Shown piece by piece: positions 1-8,290 of a stretch of DNA of 27,841 nucleotides. The notes below the pieces were generated by a model. The model saw only the letters and a program-made list of their open reading frames with translations, was not told the origin of the DNA and did no database searches. Location: positions 1-27,841 of IMG/VR virus record IMGVR_UViG_3300048839_000301. One strand, 5' to 3'. This stretch comes from a virus. The position numbers and the translations under genes were made by a program. Position 1 is the stretch's first letter, and each line of letters opens with the position of its first letter.

Positions 1-126
1 GGCGGCCCGCTATGGCATGCCAGCGCCGACGAGCGCGCCCGGCGAATAGGCTGGCGCGAGGTCGTCGAGCATATCCACGCGCGTATCAACCAGGCCAACC
101 CACCAGGACGACGAGCCCATGAGTGA
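1..126 (+). CDS. 3' end of an upstream phage gene (partial, possibly portal)
   Basis: An open frame enters from the left edge and stops at TGA 124-126, overlapping the scaffold ATG at 119 by 8 nt, a coupling style used throughout this genome. The visible 41 residues contain a helix-like stretch (GWREVVEHIHARIN) and have mostly G/C third positions until the last codons. In T7-like gene order the gene before the scaffold is the head-tail connector (portal), so this could be its C-terminus; that is inference from order only. A competing frame enters at base 2 and stops at about base 49, leaving a short gap before the scaffold, so the frame is not certain. Confidence 0.4.
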   Translation, partial: GGPLWHASADERARRIGWREVVEHIHARINQANPPGRRAHE

Positions 127-883
127 AGTTATCGAAGCGCCGGCGGTTGCGCCTGTCGCTGAACCCGCACCCACTGCCGCCGCTCCGGCTGCCGCCCCCT
201 CGCTGCTGGCGACCGGCAACGCACCGGCACCCGAGCCGAGCAAGATCCCGGAGAAGTACGTCGTCAAGCGCGACGACGGCACGGTGGACCACGAGGCTAC
301 AGCGCTGAAGGTGGCCGAGGGCTATACGCACCTGGAGCGTCGGCTAGGGGCGGGCGATGCCCCGCCGAAGACGCCAGAGGATTACGCGCCGGCGGTGACG
401 GTGCCGATGGACATGGCCGCACTCAAGGCCGATCCGAAGTACCAGGGTTTTCTCAAGGGTGCGCACGCCCGCGGGATGACGAATGCCCAGCTCGGCTACG
501 TGCTGGAGCACTACGCATCGTCTGTCAAGCCCGATCCCGTGGCGGCCGAAGCCGATCTGCGCAAGGATTGGGTGAGCGACGATCAATTCCAGCGCGGGCT
601 ATCGCAAGCCTACCGGGCCGCAGTTCGGTTTGCCGGGTCGCCCGAACTCCAGGCGCGTCTCGAATCGAAGTTCGGATCGGACCCGGATTTCATTCGCCTG
701 ATGGCGCGCGTCGGGTCTTCGATGGGCGAGGATCGTCCTCCGCAGCAGGCGCTATCGGCGGCCGAGTCCGACACTCTGGCCGCGCTGATGGCGCATCCGG
801 CCTATTTCGACTCCAAGCATCCCGAGCATTCCATCATCGTGCGCAAGGCGACGGAGCTTTACGGCCGCAAGTTCGGCGGTTGA
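119..883 (+). CDS. Capsid scaffolding / assembly protein (T7 gp9-like position)
   Basis: A 254-residue acidic, Ala/Pro-rich protein directly before the major capsid gene. Residues about 9-41 are a low-complexity Ala/Pro linker. Residues about 43-95 hold the block common in phage scaffold proteins (PEKY, then a helix around GYTHLERRLG and PKTPEDY). The rest is polar and predicted mainly helical, ending in a basic tail (ATELYGRKFGG) of the kind that contacts capsid subunits. Its role would be to shape procapsid assembly and leave before DNA packaging. A purine-rich AGGACGACGAG precedes the ATG. No protease domain is visible, so maturation by cleavage is not implied. The family is inferred from position, length and composition. 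Confidence 0.8.
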   Translation: MSEVIEAPAVAPVAEPAPTAAAPAAAPSLLATGNAPAPEPSKIPEKYVVKRDDGTVDHEATALKVAEGYTHLERRLGAGDAPPKTPEDYAPAVTVPMDMAALKADPKYQGFLKGAHARGMTNAQLGYVLEHYASSVKPDPVAAEADLRKDWVSDDQFQRGLSQAYRAAVRFAGSPELQARLESKFGSDPDFIRLMARVGSSMGEDRPPQQALSAAESDTLAALMAHPAYFDSKHPEHSIIVRKATELYGRKFGG

Positions 884-908
884 TGTCGCACTGCGCGCGG
901 CATATACT
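880..908 (+). promoter_or_regulatory. Predicted sigma70-type promoter for the capsid gene
   Basis: TTGATG (880-885) and TATACT (903-908) are separated by exactly 17 nt, giving 4/6 and 5/6 matches to the -35 and -10 consensus. It begins on the last codon of the scaffold gene and opens one of the few real intergenic gaps in the late region. Initiation near 915 would give a leader of about 135 nt before the capsid ATG. Host RNA polymerase use is inferred from the consensus match. Confidence 0.6.
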
Positions 909-921
909 GCACGCAATCTGC

Positions 922-984
922 CCGGCATGGCTGCCGGATACCGGATGGATACGCCCGAGGGACAGCCAAACGCCGCGCTGTCCC
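922..984 (+). promoter_or_regulatory. Two stem-loops in the capsid mRNA leader
   Basis: Hairpin 1 spans 922-937 (CCGGCA, loop TGGC, TGCCGG). Hairpin 2 spans 959-984 (GGGACAGC, 10-nt loop, GCTGTCCC; 8 bp). Neither is followed by a T-tract, so they are not typical intrinsic terminators. Because they lie between the predicted promoter and the capsid ribosome binding site, RNA stabilisation, processing or translational control are the likeliest roles. The 167-nt gap (884-1050) shows no coding potential I trust. Confidence 0.5.
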
Positions 985-1050
985 GCTGAATACGCGGCCC
1001 CGATGGGACACCCGCACCAGGCGATATGATCTTCATAGGACGACACGATC

Positions 1051-1950
1051 ATGTCCACCAGTGCCACCATCACGACTGCCTTTCGGCAGCAGTTTCACGA
1101 CACGTTCATCCATGCGTTGCAGCAGAAGGAGTCGCGCTTTCAGGGCGCGGTCGTCGATCGCGGGATGATTCAGGGTTCGTCGTTCACGACGAACAACATC
1201 GGCACCGTCGAGGCCCGCGAGGTCACCGGCCGATACCAGGACAAGGAAGCGCAGGACGTTTCGCACGAGACGCGGATTGCCTACATGGCCGATTACGACA
1301 TCGGCCCGCTGGTCGTCGATGCCTTCGACCTGGCCAAGCTCACGGCGGATCCCACGTACAAGTATGTGGAACTGCTCGTTGCCGCAGCCAATCGCCGGAA
1401 GGACAAAACGATCTACCGCGCCTTGCTCGACGGCGCGCCGACCCGATCGTCCGAAGGTGGCTCGATCACCAGCACGGCGATTCCCTCCGGGCAGCAGATC
1501 GCAGTCGGCGGCACGGCCTTCACCAAGGCCAAGCTGATCCAGGCGAAGCACCTGTTCCTTGCCAACGAGGTCGACGACAGCGAAGAGCTGTACATGATCT
1601 ATGACGCCATCATGGCGCGGCAGATCATGGCGGACACCACGCTGACGAGCGCGGACTTCATGGCGGTGCAGATGCTCCAGGCCGGCGAGGTCGCGCGCAA
1701 CTGGATGGGCTTCACCTGGATCCCGTATCAGGCGCTTGATCTGGCGGCGGCCAATACGAACCGCACGGTCGCGTTTGCGAAGTCGGCGGTGCAGTTCGGT
1801 ACCGGCATCGATGCGAAGACCGACGTGGATGTCAACAAGGCCAAGCGCGGCAACCCCACGGAAGTCTACGGCTGGCTCTCGCTCGGCGCGGTGCGTCAGG
1901 ATGAGAAGAAGGTCGTCCAGATCGACTACCTCACCAACACCGGCTTCTGA
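1051..1950 (+). CDS. Major capsid protein
   Basis: A 299-residue protein placed after the scaffold and before the tail tubular genes, where T7-like phages carry the major head protein. The N-terminal arm (TTAFRQQFHDTFIHALQQ) is followed by a beta-rich block around residues 50-90 with DIGPLVVDAFDL, characteristic of podovirus capsid proteins of the HK97 fold. The rest alternates helix and strand, and the protein ends in DYLTNTGF. The start is preceded by AGGACGA about 10 nt upstream. It should form the icosahedral shell. It sits alone behind its own predicted promoter and is followed by one small head gene and an intrinsic terminator, an arrangement suited to high-level expression. Confidence 0.88.
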   Translation: MSTSATITTAFRQQFHDTFIHALQQKESRFQGAVVDRGMIQGSSFTTNNIGTVEAREVTGRYQDKEAQDVSHETRIAYMADYDIGPLVVDAFDLAKLTADPTYKYVELLVAAANRRKDKTIYRALLDGAPTRSSEGGSITSTAIPSGQQIAVGGTAFTKAKLIQAKHLFLANEVDDSEELYMIYDAIMARQIMADTTLTSADFMAVQMLQAGEVARNWMGFTWIPYQALDLAAANTNRTVAFAKSAVQFGTGIDAKTDVDVNKAKRGNPTEVYGWLSLGAVRQDEKKVVQIDYLTNTGF

Positions 1951-1970
1951 ATCTCTGAAGGAGAGCCATC

Positions 1971-2438
1971 ATGGCTGAATTCGACTCCAGGCAACTCACC
2001 AACCGCGAAAGCACGTCGGCCCGCCAGAAGGTGCCGCCGTATGACCAGGGCCGCATCCATGTGGAGGTTGCCACCACGCCCGCCACGGCGGCCTGGGCGC
2101 AGAACGACACCTGGAATACGGGCATCATCGTTCCGAAGGGGGCCAGGATCCTGCGCACGGGCTCGCTGCAGCATTCGGCATGGGGAGCGTCCGTCACCTG
2201 CGACGTGGGTATCCGCGCGCTGGACGACGGCACGGTCATCGATGTGGACGGCATCGCTGACGGGCTCGACATCGCGGCCGCCGGAGCCAAGAGCCTGACC
2301 AGTGGCTCGCTGTTCGTCGGCGGCATTTCCAACGTCATGACGGAGGATGTCGAGGTCTACGTGACCGCGCTGTCGGCGAACCCGACGGACAACGCGCAGG
2401 CCGAGATCGAGATTCACTGGGTCGGCCCGCAGTCCTGA
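1971..2438 (+). CDS. Small head protein / possible capsid decoration protein
   Basis: A 155-residue protein starting 20 nt after the capsid gene behind a strong GAAGGAGAG site. After a polar N-terminus of about 35 residues the sequence is beta-rich: alternating hydrophobic strands with Gly/Asp turns (TCDVGIRALDDGTVIDVDG, EDVEVYVTALSANPTD), ending IEIHWVGPQS. No membrane segment and no Cys pairs that suggest a metal site. Co-transcription with the capsid gene and termination directly behind it suggest a protein made in capsid-like amounts, such as a decoration protein. The exact role is inferred; I do not recognise a named family. Confidence 0.72.
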   Translation: MAEFDSRQLTNRESTSARQKVPPYDQGRIHVEVATTPATAAWAQNDTWNTGIIVPKGARILRTGSLQHSAWGASVTCDVGIRALDDGTVIDVDGIADGLDIAAAGAKSLTSGSLFVGGISNVMTEDVEVYVTALSANPTDNAQAEIEIHWVGPQS

Positions 2439-2464
2439 GCCATCGCGCATGCGGTAGATCCATA

Positions 2465-2491
2465 GGGGGGGCCGCGCGCCCCCCTTTTCTT
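2465..2491 (+). terminator. Intrinsic terminator after the capsid block
   Basis: A run of seven G (2465-2471) pairs with six C (2479-2484) around a GC-rich loop and is followed directly by TTTTCTT (2485-2491). This is a textbook rho-independent terminator on the + strand. It isolates the capsid and small head genes from the tail genes, at least partly. Confidence 0.8.
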
Positions 2492-2501
2492 CGGAGCAAG
2501 C

Positions 2502-3089
2502 ATGTCGACAGCTACCCCGGTATCGATTTGCAGCAATGCCCTGCTGATGCTGGGCGAGGCGCCGCTGAGCAGCTTCGACGACGACTCGGACCGCGCCCGA
2601 CTGGCGGCGAACCTGTGGCCGACCGCGCGCGACTATGTGCTGCGCCGGCACCCGTGGAATTGCGCCATCAAGCGGTTGACGCTGAATCCCGATGTCGACG
2701 CGCCCGACTCGGATTACGCGCGCAAGTTCACATTGCCTGGCGATTGCCTGCGCGTCTTGTCGGTCGGCCGGCAGTATGAGGTCGTCGACTACCGGATCGA
2801 ATCCGGCAAGATCCTGTGCGACGAGGCGACGCTCGTGCTGCGCTACATTTGGCGCAACGAGAATACGGCATCGTGGGACGCCGGTCTGGTATGGGGCATG
2901 ACGCTTGTCATGCGCGCCGTCTTTGCCTACAGCACCACGCAGAGCGCGAGCATGGAGCAGCTCGTTGAAACCGTGCTGCGGCAGGTTCTCAAGGAAGCGC
3001 GGGCGGTCGACGGGACCGAAGATCGGCCCGAGCCGATGGACGATAACCCGCTGATGTGGGCTCGAAACTCGCAGGGACGGGCGTTTTGA
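2502..3089 (+). CDS. Tail tubular protein A (T7 gp11-like)
   Basis: A 195-residue protein with the hallmarks of the gp11 family. It has an N-terminal helix with ICSNALLMLGEAP, then FDDDSDRARLAANLWPTARD, then RRHPWNCAIKR, and a KFTLPGDCLRV strand in the middle. This protein forms the upper tail ring that connects portal to nozzle in T7-like phages. The length fits the family (about 190-200 residues). The ATG is preceded by CGGAG with 5-nt spacing, immediately after the intrinsic terminator. Its stop codon overlaps the start of the tail tubular B gene. Confidence 0.9.
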   Translation: MSTATPVSICSNALLMLGEAPLSSFDDDSDRARLAANLWPTARDYVLRRHPWNCAIKRLTLNPDVDAPDSDYARKFTLPGDCLRVLSVGRQYEVVDYRIESGKILCDEATLVLRYIWRNENTASWDAGLVWGMTLVMRAVFAYSTTQSASMEQLVETVLRQVLKEARAVDGTEDRPEPMDDNPLMWARNSQGRAF

Positions 3090-5308
3090 AAGCCAATTTC
3101 AAGCAAACGTCATTCGTCTCGGGGGAATGGTCCCCGCGCGCGCTCGGGCGAACCGATCTCGATCGATACGAAGCCGCGCTCAAGCGGTGCCGCAACGCAT
3201 ATCCGCTTCCGCAGGGCGGCGTGCGGAGGCGGCCGGGTACACGGTATGTCGACGATGCCCTGACCACGGATGCCTACGGTTCGATTCTGGTCCCGTTCGT
3301 GGCCGGGCGCGACGAGGCATTCATCGTCGAGATGGCGGACTTGCAATGCCGGGTGCGCTCGCCCGATGGGGCGATCGTCGCCACGCTCACCAGCCCATAC
3401 GCGCAGGCGGACCTGGCGTCGCTCGATTGGGCGCAGGCCGATCGGACGATGTGGCTCTTCAATGGCGCGCACCCGATCTATAGGCTACAGCTATTCGACG
3501 GCGGAGTGTGGGCGCTGGCTGAGGCCCGCTTCACGAGCGCCCCATTCGGGGAATTCGGACGGCAGATCAACGTTACGGCATCGCTCAGTTCGGCCGCCGT
3601 GGGGGCCGGACGCACCGTGCTTGCCCTGGCGAGTGTCTTCCTGCCCACGGATGTCGGGCGCGGGATCATCGCCAATTCCGGGCTGGCAGTCATCACGGCG
3701 TACAACAGTCCGTTGAATGTGACGGTCGAGGTCACCCGGGCGTTTGCCTCGATCGCATTGCCGGCGGACGAGTGGCTGATCGACGTGAGCCCGCAGACCA
3801 CGTGCACCCCAAGCGCGAAGGATCCTGTCGGCACAGCCATTACCCTCACTCTGGCCGCCGATGGCTGGCGGTCGGATGATGTCGGGAGCATGGTCCGCAT
3901 CAATGGCGGCCTGTGCGAGATCACCGGCTACACGAGCGCTACCGTGGTCGCGGCGGTGATTGTCGACGAACTGTCGGCAACGACAGCGGCGCCTGCGTTG
4001 GCATGGGGGCTGCTGCCGCCGGCATGGGGCAAGTATCCCGCGTGGGGATACCCGCGGACGGGGACCATGTATCAGCAGCGGCTCATCGCGGCCGGGTCCG
4101 CGAAGTTTCCGCGCACGGTATGGGGCTCGCGGCTGGGCGAGCCGCTGGACTTCGCCATCGGGACGACTGACGATCGGGCGTTTTCGTTCACCCTCGATGG
4201 CGACGAAAGCGGGCCGATTGCCTATGTGAGCGCGATGCAGGATCTCGCGGTCATGACCGAATCCGGCGAACTGTCCATTCGGTCGGGGGTGGAAAAGCCG
4301 TTGACGCCGACGAACATTCGGGTGCGCCCGGACAGCACGCACGGCAGCGCGGCAGTGCGCCCGCTGTCCGTGAGCGGCGAGACGATCTTCGTGCAGCGCA
4401 GCGGCCGCAAGGTGCGCAGCCACGGCTACCGCTATGACGTCGATCGATACAGCAGCCCGGACATCACGGCCCTGGCGGAACACCTGCTGAAGCCTGGCGT
4501 GGTCTGGATGTCCTATCAGCAGGAGCCGGACCCGATCATTTGGGCCGGCATGGCGGACGGATCGCTTCTGTCCTGCACGGTCGACCGCGACCAGCAGCCT
4601 ATCGTGATGGGCTGGGCGCGGCACGAGACGCAGGGCCAATTCGAGGCAGGCGCCGTCATTCCGTCCGGGGACATGGATGTCCTGTGGGTCATCGTGCGGC
4701 GTAGCATCGGTGGGGTCGAGAAGCGCTATCTCGAATACTTCGACGTTGCGGCTTGTCCGTTCCATCCTGACGTGGCGACCGAGCCGGACTACGGCCTGAT
4801 GGTCGACTGCGCCGCTGTCATCGACAACAATCCCGGGTTCGTATCGGTCACGGCCGCGCACCTTGCCAGCGCCGATGTCGAGATCGTCGGCGATGGATCC
4901 AAGCTGCCGGCGGCTACGGTATCGGGCGGCGGAAACCTGAGCCTGCCCCGCGCCGTGAAACGCTGCATCGTCGGTCTTTCCTACGATACCGAAATCACCC
5001 TTCTTCCGCCGGAGCTTCCGCCGGGTGCGGGATCGATCAATAGTCGGCCTAGCCGTACCGCTCGCCTGACCATGCGTTTCGTCGACACGATCGGCGCGCG
5101 GGTATCGAATGCGGCCGGCGGGGCTGCGCTCGTGCCATTCCAGCGCCTGGGGTCCGAGCTGCTCGATCAGGCGCCGCTGCCGAAAACCGGGGTTTACAGC
5201 CAGGTCATCCTCGGATGGGACGTTGACGACGAAACCTCGATCACGCAGGCCGAGCCGATGCCGCTGCATATCCTGTCTGTCATCCGCGAGCATACGGGGA
5301 ACACATGA
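3086..5308 (+). CDS. Tail tubular protein B / nozzle (T7 gp12-like)
   Basis: About 740 residues. The N-terminus carries the conserved gp12 pattern: FKQTSFVSGEWSPRALGRTD, then a run of Arg/Cys, then PLPQGGVRRRPGTRYV. Further on are beta-propeller-like blocks, including PRTVWGSRLGEPLDFAIG and DPIIWAGMADGSLLSCTVDR. It should form the tail nozzle. The TTG at 3086 overlaps the previous TGA and gives an N-terminus matching the family; an upstream GTG at 3056 would add ten residues, so the start is uncertain. Homologues are usually about 750-800 residues. It ends with an ATGA overlap into the next gene. Confidence 0.9.
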   Translation: MKANFKQTSFVSGEWSPRALGRTDLDRYEAALKRCRNAYPLPQGGVRRRPGTRYVDDALTTDAYGSILVPFVAGRDEAFIVEMADLQCRVRSPDGAIVATLTSPYAQADLASLDWAQADRTMWLFNGAHPIYRLQLFDGGVWALAEARFTSAPFGEFGRQINVTASLSSAAVGAGRTVLALASVFLPTDVGRGIIANSGLAVITAYNSPLNVTVEVTRAFASIALPADEWLIDVSPQTTCTPSAKDPVGTAITLTLAADGWRSDDVGSMVRINGGLCEITGYTSATVVAAVIVDELSATTAAPALAWGLLPPAWGKYPAWGYPRTGTMYQQRLIAAGSAKFPRTVWGSRLGEPLDFAIGTTDDRAFSFTLDGDESGPIAYVSAMQDLAVMTESGELSIRSGVEKPLTPTNIRVRPDSTHGSAAVRPLSVSGETIFVQRSGRKVRSHGYRYDVDRYSSPDITALAEHLLKPGVVWMSYQQEPDPIIWAGMADGSLLSCTVDRDQQPIVMGWARHETQGQFEAGAVIPSGDMDVLWVIVRRSIGGVEKRYLEYFDVAACPFHPDVATEPDYGLMVDCAAVIDNNPGFVSVTAAHLASADVEIVGDGSKLPAATVSGGGNLSLPRAVKRCIVGLSYDTEITLLPPELPPGAGSINSRPSRTARLTMRFVDTIGARVSNAAGGAALVPFQRLGSELLDQAPLPKTGVYSQVILGWDVDDETSITQAEPMPLHILSVIREHTGNT

Positions 5309-5733
5309 TCGTCACCCGTCAGGGGTCCATCGCCACTGCCGACCGGCTCCAGCTGCATCCCCATGATGCGGCCGAACTAGCGGCGGCGGGGCTCACGCTG
5401 CGCGAGGCGCTGGCGACTGCGGAGATCGAGGAGGCATGGTACGGAGACACCATGATTGCGGCATACGGGCTCGCGCGTGGAGACGACTTCGGCATTCCAT
5501 GGATGCTCAGTGCGGATGTGATCGACGCTGCGCCGCGGATGGCGGTATCGATGCACGCAGTCGGCGTCGTGCGCCGGTGGCGGGCGCGGGTATCGGCAAT
5601 GAAGAACATGGTACACGCTCATAATGCGCGGGCGGTTCGCTTTGTGTCGTGGCTCGGATTCGAGGTACACAAGGATCCCGTAGGCCCGCGCGGCGAGTTT
5701 CGCCTGTTCACATGGGAGCGCGGCAATGTGTGA
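5305..5733 (+). CDS. Internal virion protein A-like (T7 gp13 / GNAT-like fold)
   Basis: A 142-residue protein following the nozzle gene, where T7 has gp13. The pattern EEAWYGDTMIAAYGLARGDD, GIPWMLSADV and a C-terminal NARAVRFVSWLGFEV resembles the DUF2833/gp13 family, which has a GNAT acetyltransferase-like core (the C-terminal Asn and LGFE are GNAT features). In T7, gp13 is needed for infectivity although it is hardly found in mature virions. Whether any acetyl transfer occurs is unknown. Translation is coupled by ATGA to the nozzle gene and its stop overlaps the next start. Confidence 0.78.
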   Translation: MIVTRQGSIATADRLQLHPHDAAELAAAGLTLREALATAEIEEAWYGDTMIAAYGLARGDDFGIPWMLSADVIDAAPRMAVSMHAVGVVRRWRARVSAMKNMVHAHNARAVRFVSWLGFEVHKDPVGPRGEFRLFTWERGNV

Positions 5734-6247
5734 CCCGATCACGATCGGACTGGCGACATTCCAAGCCTCGTCCCAGGTCCAGGCCGGGAAAGCGGCCTCA
5801 AAGGAAGCCAACGCGCAAGCTCGCGAGGCAGAGTATCAGGGGGCCTTGGCGATGGACGATGCTCGCGTCCAGGCCCGCATGATTCGGCGCGAAGGCGAGA
5901 TTGCGCGCGGCGAGACGCTGGCGGGTATCGCGGCCTCGGGCGTGAAGATCGGCGAAGGCTCGGCACTGGAAGCCGAGCGGCAGGTGATGGAAGACTTCGC
6001 GGTCGACGAAGAAATGATGCTGCTGACAGGCAAGCGGAATCAGCGGCAAGCGCAGACCACGGCCGCGAATGCCCGCCGGGCAGGCAGGAACGCGCAGCGA
6101 ACCGCGAACATCGGCGCGTTTACATCGTTGCTATCTGCCGGGGCGTCTGGACTCAAGACCGCCGGGTGGGGGAGCAAAGGCCCGGGGTTCTCGGGACAGC
6201 AAGCCCCGGCCCCCATTGTCGATCTGAGCTTCCGCGGAGGTCGATAA
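5726..6247 (+). CDS. Internal virion protein B (T7 gp14-like)
   Basis: A 173-residue protein beginning MCDPITIGLATFQASSQVQ, the typical gp14-like opening with a short hydrophobic N-terminus. A long Ala/Arg/Glu-rich helical region follows (about residues 25-130, with EGEIARGETLAGIAASGV and SALEAERQVMEDF). A second Ala/Gly-rich weakly hydrophobic segment lies around 135-150. In T7, gp14 leaves the head first and forms the outer-membrane part of the ejection channel. The position between gp13-like and gp15-like genes and the length near that of gp14 (196 residues) support the call. Confidence 0.78.
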   Translation: MCDPITIGLATFQASSQVQAGKAASKEANAQAREAEYQGALAMDDARVQARMIRREGEIARGETLAGIAASGVKIGEGSALEAERQVMEDFAVDEEMMLLTGKRNQRQAQTTAANARRAGRNAQRTANIGAFTSLLSAGASGLKTAGWGSKGPGFSGQQAPAPIVDLSFRGGR

Positions 6248-8290
6248 GTGGCAACGATCCCCATCACGCGCGGCCCGCAGGTACGTCCTGGCAATGTTCA
6301 GCAGGCTGGCGTCAACGTCAACGGCGAGCAGGTCGGCATGGCGGCGGCACGCCTGGCCGGCACTGCGCAGGGCATCGTGTCGGAATTTCGCGGGATCGAG
6401 GCGCGCCGCGAGGCGGAGGAACTGCAACGGCAGGAAGCCCAGGCCGACGCGGCGCGGCGCGCGAAGGATGCGATCGCGCTCCATGCAGCCGAGGATCACC
6501 TGACAGCCATCAGTGACGAGCTTGCGGCCGGGATCCTCACGGGGCAAGTCCCGGCGACGGATGCAGACAAGATCTGGAAGGAGCGCAGCAACAGTGCTCT
6601 GGAGGAATTGCGAAAAGGCTTCAGCGACGACGGCCGCACCATCGTCGAGCCGCGGTTGCAGGGCGAGCAATTCCGGCTCGGGCGCGGTCTCGCGCGGACC
6701 GTCGAGAAGAAGCAGCGCAATGATGTCACGTCGGATCTGAACACGCGCCTACAGCAACTGAGCCGCGACTACATGAAGGATCCGCAGGCCGCGGAGCACA
6801 AGGCATTGGCGCTGCGGGACACGCTGGGGCCGTTCTCGAATCTCGACGCAAACGCCTGGGCCGATGAGTGGACAAAGCACAAGTCCCGAGCGCAGCTCGT
6901 GGCCGGGCGCGACATCGTATCCCGCGCAGGTGACGACTACCGGCTATTGCCCAAAGCGCGCGAAGCGCTGGCAACGCTGCCCGATCTCGACCCAAACGAC
7001 CGCGTGACGCTGGAAGACCGACTGCGGAACTACCAGGCGCAGGCCGAGGCGGAGCGCGACCGCGAACGACTTCGGGCCATTGCCAAGGCCGAGCGGCGCG
7101 ACGCGGCCGCGGCGCGGTACTACGATAAGACATCGCGTTTGTTCCTCGAAGGGCGCGTCACAAAGGAGCGGGCGGACGAAGCTATCCAAGCGCTAGCGGG
7201 AACGCAGTATCAGGGCCTGATGCGAGAGCTGATCGATCGCCAGAAAGAGATCGCCCCGCTTGCAGCGCAGCCGACGCGCGTATTGCAGCGCGCGCTCGAC
7301 GAACTGTCCACGGACATGGCAGTCACCGGGGTTGATGAGGCGAAGCTCAAACAGCGCAAGACCGTCGAGCGAGTCATGAGTGCACAGAAAACGGACATCG
7401 CCAACAAGGGCGGGCTTCGTGCATGGGGCGAGCGCGGCGCCTATGGTGCCGAGGGGATGCCGAAGCCGATCGATCTGTCGGTGGGGCTAGGCCCGGAGCT
7501 GGCGCAGCAGATCCGCGACCGTATCAAGGCGGCGGAGACGGCCACGCACCTAAGCGGCAAGGCCGAATCGCCGCTATACCCCGAGGAAGTCGCGGCACTG
7601 TCGCGGATGCTCGACAACACGACGGCCGACCAGCAGAGCGGCTTCGTCGCCATGGTATCGGAGGCGTTGCCCCCGCACATGGCCGCAGCATTCGGGCGGC
7701 AGATCGACGACAAGAACCGTGCGCTATCCCTGGCGATCGGCATCGGCGATCAGAACAAGGCTGCGCTTATCCTGCGCGGAGCACAGCGGATCAAGGAGGC
7801 GCAGACTGGCGGCGTCAAGGCCAAAGGCGACGACGAGCGGAAGGCGTTGCGCGAGGAGGTGCTGGACGCTCTCGAAGGCGTGGAATTGCCGCCGCAGTGG
7901 CGGCAGGACGTGCTCGATGCCACGGTGCTGATGTTCGAGGGCATGCGCAGCAGCGGCAACGCGTCCCCGCGCGCATCCGCGGTTCTTCGCGCAGCCATGG
8001 GCGGGACGATCATCGAACATGCCGGCCGTCAACTGCCGGTGATTGGCGACATGGACGAAGACGACTTCGATGCCCGGCTGCGCTCGTATCCGCTGTCGAA
8101 GGTCAATGCCGTGGCCGACGACGCCTATCTCTACATTCCTGGCGGACGCAAGATCAGCACGCCGGAATTCCTGGATGCCTTGCCGAGTGCGGCTCTCGTG
8201 CCGGTAGGCCCGGGACGGTATGTCGTGCGGCAGGGGCAGGGCTACGTTCTCGACCGCGACCGCAAGGCGGTTGTCGTGGAAGTGCGGTAA
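6248..8290 (+). CDS. Internal virion protein C (T7 gp15-like)
   Basis: A 680-residue protein starting at GTG 6248 with GGAGG 7 nt upstream, just after the previous TAA. It is highly charged and mainly helical, with a strong coiled-coil-like stretch at residues about 45-90 (Arg/Glu/Ala-rich) and no membrane segment. Size and order match T7 gp15 (747 residues), which forms the periplasmic part of the DNA-ejection tunnel. The C-terminal about 100 residues are more beta-rich (VGPGRYVVRQGQGYVLDRDR). No lysozyme or transglycosylase motif is visible. The stop codon overlaps the next ATG (TAATG). Confidence 0.75.
   Translation: MATIPITRGPQVRPGNVQQAGVNVNGEQVGMAAARLAGTAQGIVSEFRGIEARREAEELQRQEAQADAARRAKDAIALHAAEDHLTAISDELAAGILTGQVPATDADKIWKERSNSALEELRKGFSDDGRTIVEPRLQGEQFRLGRGLARTVEKKQRNDVTSDLNTRLQQLSRDYMKDPQAAEHKALALRDTLGPFSNLDANAWADEWTKHKSRAQLVAGRDIVSRAGDDYRLLPKAREALATLPDLDPNDRVTLEDRLRNYQAQAEAERDRERLRAIAKAERRDAAAARYYDKTSRLFLEGRVTKERADEAIQALAGTQYQGLMRELIDRQKEIAPLAAQPTRVLQRALDELSTDMAVTGVDEAKLKQRKTVERVMSAQKTDIANKGGLRAWGERGAYGAEGMPKPIDLSVGLGPELAQQIRDRIKAAETATHLSGKAESPLYPEEVAALSRMLDNTTADQQSGFVAMVSEALPPHMAAAFGRQIDDKNRALSLAIGIGDQNKAALILRGAQRIKEAQTGGVKAKGDDERKALREEVLDALEGVELPPQWRQDVLDATVLMFEGMRSSGNASPRASAVLRAAMGGTIIEHAGRQLPVIGDMDEDDFDARLRSYPLSKVNAVADDAYLYIPGGRKISTPEFLDALPSAALVPVGPGRYVVRQGQGYVLDRDRKAVVVEVR

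Noticed and set aside
3491-5293. A 600-codon - strand frame opposite tail tubular B
   Set aside because: It is an antisense shadow caused by GC-rich codon usage; composition is Arg/His-rich and the + strand gene matches a known family.
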